Below, one piece after another: positions 59,360 to 64,000 of a stretch of DNA of 64,000 bases. Position numbers and translations under genes: made by a program. Source of the DNA: DASUXY01 sp036377675 (GTDB lineage: Bacteria > Bacillota > Bacilli > Bacillales > Amphibacillaceae); contig DASUXY010000017.1 in NCBI GenBank assembly GCA_036377675.1, forward strand, positions 1 through 64,000, read 5' to 3'. The notes below the pieces were generated by a model. That model searched no databases. It saw only the letters and a program-made list of their open reading frames with translations, and was not told the origin of the DNA. Numbering within the stretch: position 1 is the stretch's first letter; every line of letters starts with the position of its first letter.

Positions 59360-60496
59360 TTATTTATTCACCTGTTTAGCCCCTAAATATCGTTCTTCCC
59401 AGTAAGATTCATTCAGGTCACTAATCTGTACACCATTCGAAGAACCTGCATGGATAAATTGATTATTTCCAAGGTAAATTCCCAAATGTGAAGGTCCAGG
59501 TTGATACGTTTCAAAGAAAACTAAATCGCCAACAGATGGGGAAGATACAGGTTGCGAAAAGTTCCAAATATCACGAACTGTTCTCGGAATAGTTATATTT
59601 TGCGTTTGAAAAACGTATTGTATAAACCCACTGCAATCAAAACCACCTGGAGATTCGCCTCCCCAAACATATGGGGTACCGATATGCGAACGTGCTTCGC
59701 CAATTAAATCGGGATGACCAGCTCCTTCTGAGAAGACTTTTGTACGTTTACTTTCTTCGTTTTCTTTGGATTGCTTAGATTTCGTTTTACTTTCTGACGT
59801 CGTTATTTCTTCTTTAGGTACTGAAGTCTCTCTCCCATGTTGTTGATCAGAACTACTTTCGTCTTGACTATGGTCTACTTGAATTGTTTCCTCCTGCTCA
59901 TCACTTAAAGGGACATCAGCATCGTTTTGTTCTTCTTCGGATTCATACAGGGGAAGTAAGTCTTGTTCATCTATCAATTCAACATTGTGTTTTTCTTCAG
60001 CAAGTTTTACCGCTTGATTCGTAAGCGGACCATAAATACCGTCAATATCCCCTTGATAGTAGCCGAGATATTGTAAGCTTTCTTGGATAATTTTGACATC
60101 TTCACTTTCCATTCCAATGGTAATAGGTTCAGATAAACCTTTAATATTCTCAATCATTTTTTCTTTTTCGGCTTGGATAAGAGCATATATCGTTTGTGGA
60201 TCAGCTTCACCTGTAATCGTTAGATGATGATCTTTTTGAAATTTTTTTAAGGCATATTCTGTAAAAACACCATACTCTCCATCAATCCGATCTTCATAAT
60301 AGGATACTTTCGTCAATTTTTGTTGTAAAAATCGAACCATTTCTCCATGTTCACCATATTGTAAGGACTCTTGTTGTAATAACAATTTATTTTGAAGCTC
60401 AGGATAAATATCGGCATGAATTGCAAATGGCTGGCTTAAGGCAACACTGTAAAGTAATGATTTCTTAGCCACTTGTTCTACAGTCATATTCAGCAT
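59360..60496 (-). CDS. NlpC/P60 peptidoglycan endopeptidase with two PG-binding domains
   Basis: A 378-residue probable cell-wall DL-endopeptidase. The N-terminus has a weak signal-like stretch (about 13-28, SLLYSVALSQPFAIHA). Two peptidoglycan_binding_1 domains follow (about 44-110, GEHGEMVRFLQQKL; about 125-180, GMESEDVKIIQESLQYLGYYQGDIDGIYG). A long acidic, Ser/Glu/Lys-rich linker (about 190-262) leads to the NlpC/P60 domain. Catalytic cysteine is in FDCSGFIQYVF and histidine in SHLGIYLGNNQFIHAG. GGGGAAATGGC precedes the ATG. The closest B. subtilis types are the LytE/CwlS/YgiM-like endopeptidases, which use LysM domains instead. Confidence 0.88.
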   Translation of the reverse strand: MLNMTVEQVAKKSLLYSVALSQPFAIHADIYPELQNKLLLQQESLQYGEHGEMVRFLQQKLTKVSYYEDRIDGEYGVFTEYALKKFQKDHHLTITGEADPQTIYALIQAEKEKMIENIKGLSEPITIGMESEDVKIIQESLQYLGYYQGDIDGIYGPLTNQAVKLAEEKHNVELIDEQDLLPLYESEEEQNDADVPLSDEQEETIQVDHSQDESSSDQQHGRETSVPKEEITTSESKTKSKQSKENEESKRTKVFSEGAGHPDLIGEARSHIGTPYVWGGESPGGFDCSGFIQYVFQTQNITIPRTVRDIWNFSQPVSSPSVGDLVFFETYQPGPSHLGIYLGNNQFIHAGSSNGVQISDLNESYWEERYLGAKQVNK

Positions 60497-60567
60497 GCCA
60501 TTTCCCCTTTCTTTTTCTTGTAGCCTTTGTATAGGTGTATGGAAATGGATCGTTTTTATGTTTTACG

Positions 60568-60597
60568 TTTATATTACAAAGCCGACTATGATACAAT
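60568..60597 (+). promoter_or_regulatory. Extended -10 promoter of thyA-dfrA
   Basis: TGATACAAT (60589-60597) is an extended -10 element with a weak TTTATA about 18 bases upstream, 36 bases before the thyA start. Confidence 0.5.
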
Positions 60598-60632
60598 AAT
60601 ATGACTGATTATTATTTCATGGAGGCGATTTA

Positions 60633-61589
60633 ATGAACTACGGGGAACAAGCATATTTAGATTTATGCACACACATTTTAAACGATGGTAATAAAAAAGA
60701 TGATCGAACAAATACAGGTACATATTCTATTTTTGGCTATCAGATGCGATTTGATTTACGTAAAGGTTTTCCGCTTTTAACGACAAAAAGAGTTCCCTTT
60801 CGATTAGTTGCTAGTGAGCTGTTATGGTTTATTAAAGGTGATACAAATATTCGCTATCTATTAGAAAATAATAATAACATATGGAATGAGTGGGCTTTCA
60901 AAAAATGGGTGGAAAGTGAGACGTATACTGGACCTGATATGACGGATTTTGGCAATCGCAGTTTAAAAGACCCTGTCTTTAATGACGTATATCAAGAACA
61001 AATGGAGAAATTCAAACATCTTATTTTGACGGATGATGCATTTGCTGAAAAATTCGGTGATCTCGGTAGCGTTTATGGACAACAATGGCGTAAATGGAAA
61101 ACGTCCCAGAACGATACGATTGATCAATTAAAAGATGTCATTCAATCGATTCGGACGAATCCTGACTCACGAAGACACATTGTTTCAGCTTGGAATCCCG
61201 AAGACATCCCAAATATGGCGCTCCCTCCATGTCATACGTTGTTTCAGTTTTATGTTGCTGACGGTAAATTATCGTGTCAACTGTATCAACGGAGTGCAGA
61301 TGTTTTTCTCGGTGTTCCTTTCAATATTGCAAGCTATGCACTACTTACACATTTAATTGCTCATGAATGTGGTCTAGAAGTCGGTGAATTCGTTCATACG
61401 TTTGGGGACGCACATATTTATGTAAACCATGTCGAACAAGTGAATATGCAACTTCAACGTGACGCAAGACCTTTTCCAAAATTATTGTTAAACCGTGAAA
61501 AACAATCGATTTTTGATTTTGAGCTAGAAGACTTTGAACTCGTTGATTATGATCCACACCCAACGATTAAGGCACCGATTGCTGTTTAA
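60633..61589 (+). CDS. thyA: Thymidylate synthase
   Basis: A 318-residue folate-dependent enzyme converting dUMP to dTMP. It has DDRTNTGTYSIFGYQMRFDLRKGFPLLTTK near the start, the nucleophilic cysteine in ALPPCHTLFQFYV (about 200), and QRSADVFLGVPFNIASYALL. A 50-residue insertion after about residue 85 makes it the long form known from Lactobacillus casei and Gram-positive ThyA. CATGGAGGCGATTTA precedes the ATG. dfrA follows 27 bases downstream, so the pair recycles dihydrofolate. Confidence 0.97.
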   Translation: MNYGEQAYLDLCTHILNDGNKKDDRTNTGTYSIFGYQMRFDLRKGFPLLTTKRVPFRLVASELLWFIKGDTNIRYLLENNNNIWNEWAFKKWVESETYTGPDMTDFGNRSLKDPVFNDVYQEQMEKFKHLILTDDAFAEKFGDLGSVYGQQWRKWKTSQNDTIDQLKDVIQSIRTNPDSRRHIVSAWNPEDIPNMALPPCHTLFQFYVADGKLSCQLYQRSADVFLGVPFNIASYALLTHLIAHECGLEVGEFVHTFGDAHIYVNHVEQVNMQLQRDARPFPKLLLNREKQSIFDFELEDFELVDYDPHPTIKAPIAV

Positions 61590-61616
61590 TGATTGCTAGA
61601 CAAAGGAGATAAAATG

Positions 61617-62108
61617 ATGATTTCTTTATTAGTCGCCATGAGCAAAAATCATGTAATTGGACGTAACAATGATATGCCGTGGTATCTTCCAAACGACTTA
61701 AAGTATTTTAAAGAGAAAACGATGGGCCATACAATCATTATGGGAAGAAAGACATTCGAGTCTATCGGTCGTCCATTACCTGGTCGTAAAAACGTCGTCA
61801 TTACGCGTAGTAAAACGACTACATTTCCAGATGAAGTAGAAGTTATTCATGATTTAAAGACGGTTCAAACGTGGAATGAGAAACAGCCTAAGGAAGAGTT
61901 TTTTATCATTGGGGGCGGGCGTATTTATAAGCAAATGTTACCATGGGCCGATCGATTGTACATTACGAAAATTGATGAATCTTTTGAAGGAGATACTTAC
62001 TTCCCGCACTTTTCAGAAGATGAATGGACATTAACGTCCTCCTGTAAAGGAATTAAAGATGAAAAAAATCGTTATGATTACTACTATTTACAATACGATC
62101 GGAAATAG
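61617..62108 (+). CDS. dfrA: Dihydrofolate reductase
   Basis: A 163-residue NADPH-dependent reductase regenerating tetrahydrofolate. MISLLVAMSKNHVIGRNNDMPWYLPNDLKYFKE shows the substrate-binding region with the active-site aspartate (about 27). GHTIIMGRKTFESIGRPLPGRKN and FIIGGGRIYKQML form the cofactor site. Tandem ATGs at 61614 and 61617 follow AAAGGAG; the second has better spacing. It is in operon with thyA. Nothing suggests a resistance variant, though that cannot be judged from sequence alone. Confidence 0.96.
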   Translation: MISLLVAMSKNHVIGRNNDMPWYLPNDLKYFKEKTMGHTIIMGRKTFESIGRPLPGRKNVVITRSKTTTFPDEVEVIHDLKTVQTWNEKQPKEEFFIIGGGRIYKQMLPWADRLYITKIDESFEGDTYFPHFSEDEWTLTSSCKGIKDEKNRYDYYYLQYDRK

Positions 62109-62131
62109 TTTGAAAGGAGGGGGCGGGTTAT

Positions 62132-62719
62132 TTGACCCTGTGTACCGTTATTCTCGCAGGTGGAAAATCAACGCGCATGGGTAGGAACAAAGCATTATTA
62201 ACACTTGGTATGAAACCGATTATTGAGCATATTGTAAGTGAACTTCAGCCGATTAGTGACAAACTTGTTGTCGTAGCAAATGAACCGGACGATTATACAT
62301 TTCTAGGCGTACCCATTGTCCGTGATCGTTATAAGAACAAAGGTCCCTTAGCTGGTATTGAAGCGGCGATGTATCAGACAGAGGCCGATCAATATGTAAT
62401 CGCTGCTTGTGACATGCCTTTTATAGATCGAAACATTTATAAATATTTATTAACCGAGCTTTACGATTTCACGGCTGTAATTCCTCTGTTCGATGGTAAA
62501 GTCCATCCGCTAACGAGTATTTATCGGCGGGAAGCCCTACCTCATATCCAAGCGCAATTGGAAAACAATGATCTCCAAGTGACCCGGTTAGCTACACATA
62601 TACGAATCAATTACGTTTCACAATTTGCTGGGGTTTCCACAGAAAGATTGCAAAGGCATTTTTTTAATATGAATGATCCAAGCGAATACGAACGAGCAAA
62701 AACAGATTACACTTGTTAA
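62132..62719 (+). CDS. mobA: Molybdenum cofactor guanylyltransferase
   Basis: A 195-residue GTP:molybdopterin guanylyltransferase. The N-terminal nucleotide-binding motif VILAGGKSTRMGRNKALL (about 6-23) and RDRYKNKGPLAGIEAAM, ACDMPFI and VHPLTSIYRR are diagnostic of MobA. It starts at TTG 62132 after AAAGGAGGGGGCGGGTTA, 23 bases after dfrA. MobA makes the guanine dinucleotide form of the cofactor used by enzymes often exported by the Tat system; the tat genes follow it here. Confidence 0.92.
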   Translation: MTLCTVILAGGKSTRMGRNKALLTLGMKPIIEHIVSELQPISDKLVVVANEPDDYTFLGVPIVRDRYKNKGPLAGIEAAMYQTEADQYVIAACDMPFIDRNIYKYLLTELYDFTAVIPLFDGKVHPLTSIYRREALPHIQAQLENNDLQVTRLATHIRINYVSQFAGVSTERLQRHFFNMNDPSEYERAKTDYTC

Positions 62720-62832
62720 TGTACAAAAAATCATGTTAAACTAAAGATGTCCAACGAACCATTAAATGGACACCTATTGAATCGTAATAGAGTTATATAA
62801 AGATACTTACCATATATAAAGAGGGTGAGCTC

Positions 62833-63036
62833 ATGTTTTTCCAAAATATTGGATTTCCCGGGTTAATTTTAATTTTAATTATTGCGTTAGTGATTTTCGG
62901 ACCTAAAAAACTTCCGGAAATAGGTAAAGCTGCTGGGCAAACTTTGCGTGAATTTAAAAAATCAACACAAGGGTTATCAGATGATGTAAAAAATGAGATT
63001 GAAGAAACGAAAGACATCGTTAAAGAAAACAAATAA
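62833..63036 (+). CDS. tatA: Twin-arginine translocase subunit TatA (first copy)
   Basis: A 67-residue protein with one N-terminal membrane helix (about 8-21), the FGPKKLPEIGKAAGQTLREFKK hinge and amphipathic helix, and a charged tail. These define TatA/TatE. AGAGGGTGAGCTC precedes the ATG. A second tatA follows 22 bases later, then tatC. TatA oligomers form the pore for folded proteins such as the Rieske subunit encoded by qcrA. Confidence 0.95.
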   Translation: MFFQNIGFPGLILILIIALVIFGPKKLPEIGKAAGQTLREFKKSTQGLSDDVKNEIEETKDIVKENK

Positions 63037-63058
63037 TTATTTAATGGAGTGAACGGGT

Positions 63059-63232
63059 ATGTTGAGCAACATTGGAGTTCCGGGACTAATCCTAATTCTC
63101 GTAATCGCATTAATCGTTTTCGGGCCACAAAAGTTACCGGAAATCGGTAAAGCATTTGGAACGTCTTTAAAAGAGTTTAAACATGCGACAAAAGATATCG
63201 TAAATGAAGATGATTCAAAAGAAAAACAGTAA
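63059..63232 (+). CDS. tatA: Twin-arginine translocase subunit TatA (second copy)
   Basis: A 57-residue TatA homologue starting at ATG 63059 after AATGGAGTGAACGGGT. It begins MLSNIGVPGLILILVIALIV and continues FGPQKLPEIGKAFGTSLKEFK, nearly the same as the first copy through the amphipathic helix. It differs in a shorter tail (NEDDSKEKQ). The two look like a tandem duplication with diverged C-termini. The FGP motif indicates TatA rather than TatB, as expected in Firmicutes. Confidence 0.92.
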   Translation: MLSNIGVPGLILILVIALIVFGPQKLPEIGKAFGTSLKEFKHATKDIVNEDDSKEKQ

Positions 63233-63264
63233 TCATCTACTTGTAGCCTTAATGATGGATGAAC

Positions 63265-63303
63265 AGAAGGTGTAGGGTTTTTCTTGCCTTACATCTTCTT
63301 TTG
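63265..63303 (+). terminator. Terminator-like hairpin between tatA and tatC
   Basis: AGAAGGTGTAGG pairs with CCTTACATCTTCT (one bulge) around a T-rich loop, followed by TTTG. It could lower tatC relative to tatA expression. Confidence 0.5.
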
Positions 63304-63328
63304 TGCTTACACGAGGGGGAGTATACAG

Positions 63329-64000
63329 GTGGCAGGAAATAAGTCTTTCGATGATGGTAAAGAAATGCATGTAACAGCACATATTACAGAATTAAGAAAT
63401 AGAATCATCGTTTCAGGGATCTTTTTCATTATTTTCTTTGTGCTCGGCTTCGTATACGTGAAAGATATTTACTCTTTTTTTATAAAAGATTTACATTTTG
63501 ACTTAAACATTACGAGTCCAGGTGATATCATTTGGGTTTATTTTACGATGGCTGGACTTGTCGCTTTAATAGGGACGATTCCTGTTATTAGTATACAACT
63601 ATGGCTCTTTATAAAACCGGGATTGACGATGAATGAACGGAGAGCATCTTTAAAATACATTCCAGCAATCTTTCTTTTATTTATCGGTGGACTTGTTTTT
63701 GGATATCTCATATTTATTAAATTGATTTTGCCATTTTTGTTATCCTTAAATGACGATATGTTCAATGAAATATTTACAGTTGACAAATACTTTAAGTTTT
63801 TATTCCAAGTAACGCTACCCTTTGCATTTTTATTTGAAATTCCTATTGTAACAATGTTTTTAACGAGCCTCGGTATGATTACTCCGGACTTCATGCGAAA
63901 AACGAGAAAATATGCTTATTTAGTCATGGTCATTATCGGTGCGGCGATTACACCACCGGATTTTATTTTACAAATTTTAGTTGCTATTCCGCTTATAATA
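63329..64000 (+). CDS. tatC: Twin-arginine translocase subunit TatC (partial, 3' end outside window)
   Basis: The frame opens at GTG 63329, eight bases after GAGGGGGAG, and runs to the window edge (224 residues). HITELRNRIIVSG (the conserved N-terminal glutamate/arginine region), an IKPGLTMNERR loop, LPFAFLFEIPIV (FxxE) and ITPPDF are TatC signatures. Five or six membrane segments are visible; the last one or two and the C-terminus are cut off. TatC recognises twin-arginine signal peptides. It forms a minimal TatAC system with the preceding tatA genes. Confidence 0.94.
   Translation, partial: MAGNKSFDDGKEMHVTAHITELRNRIIVSGIFFIIFFVLGFVYVKDIYSFFIKDLHFDLNITSPGDIIWVYFTMAGLVALIGTIPVISIQLWLFIKPGLTMNERRASLKYIPAIFLLFIGGLVFGYLIFIKLILPFLLSLNDDMFNEIFTVDKYFKFLFQVTLPFAFLFEIPIVTMFLTSLGMITPDFMRKTRKYAYLVMVIIGAAITPPDFILQILVAIPLII

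Noticed and set aside
62793..63155. 120-codon minus-strand ORF across both tatA genes
   Set aside because: Antisense to two well-supported TatA genes; no family resemblance.
1..64000. CRISPR arrays, tRNA/rRNA genes, insertion sequences or prophage
   Set aside because: No regular spacer-repeat pattern, no transposase or phage-type protein and no tRNA-like cloverleaf was noticed; long minus-strand segments (ponA-recU, cba, csp, yndM, nlpC) are ordinary genes.

Overview
This window is a stretch of core chromosome from a low-GC, endospore-forming Bacillaceae bacterium. Spore-specific genes (cotJABC, sleB-ypeB, spoVIF, spoIVA), a B-type RNase P RNA, strong AAGGAGGTGA-type ribosome binding sites and frequent TTG/GTG starts all point that way. 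Gene order largely follows the Bacillus subtilis ypbH-gudB to ypsC region, with local losses and insertions that resemble the Oceanobacillus/Virgibacillus side of the family. That placement is an inference from synteny, not a proof. I see no prophage, insertion sequence, CRISPR array, rRNA or tRNA gene.

Layout. 1-706 (minus): the cotJABC spore-coat operon, with cotJC cut by the window edge. 955-6170: MecA-like adaptor, glutamate dehydrogenase with a double cre-like element upstream, PrsW, and the SleB/YpeB cortex-germination pair. 6375-13624: cmk, plsC, S1-domain protein, yphA, der, gpsA, spoVIF, yphE, yphF. 13859-19773: spoIVA, hbs, mtrB (TRAP), and the menaquinone side-chain genes hepS-menG-hepT, then ndk. 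20163-23762: a shortened aromatic supra-operon, aroC-aroB-aroA. 23806-30775: ypiA, ypiB, ypiF, the menaquinol:cytochrome c reductase qcrABC, ypjA, a shrunken ypjB, a membrane zinc peptidase, and ypjD, which appears to start at ATT. 30801-40889: dapB, bshA, cca, birA, panBCD, dinG, ypmB. 40908-49588: aspB, dnaD, nth, convergent ponA/recU, yppC, yppE and a displaced cdd. 49750-51850: gpsB, rnpB, ypsC.

51933-64000 departs from the B. subtilis order. It holds a ba3-type cytochrome oxidase operon (minus) that includes a 47-residue subunit IIa gene. Divergent from it is a type III polyketide synthase/methyltransferase pair (bpsAB). Next come a cold-shock gene (minus) with a terminator-like hairpin in its leader, fhs, a DUF2512 membrane protein, and an NlpC/P60 hydrolase. 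The window ends with thyA-dfrA, mobA and a twin-arginine translocation cluster (two tandem tatA genes and tatC, cut by the edge).

Functional themes are respiration (menaquinone tail synthesis, bc complex, ba3 oxidase), one-carbon and thymidylate metabolism (fhs, thyA, dfrA, panB), cell-wall growth and division (ponA, gpsB, recU), and sporulation/germination. I found no clearly new multi-gene system. The items most worth a second look are small: two micro-ORFs coupled by ATGA overlaps to bshA and ypmB, the ATT start of ypjD, the csp leader hairpin, back-to-back cre-like sites before gudB, TTGTGAAA boxes between the ba3 oxidase and bpsA, and the retention of TRAP where mtrA and the trp genes are missing.
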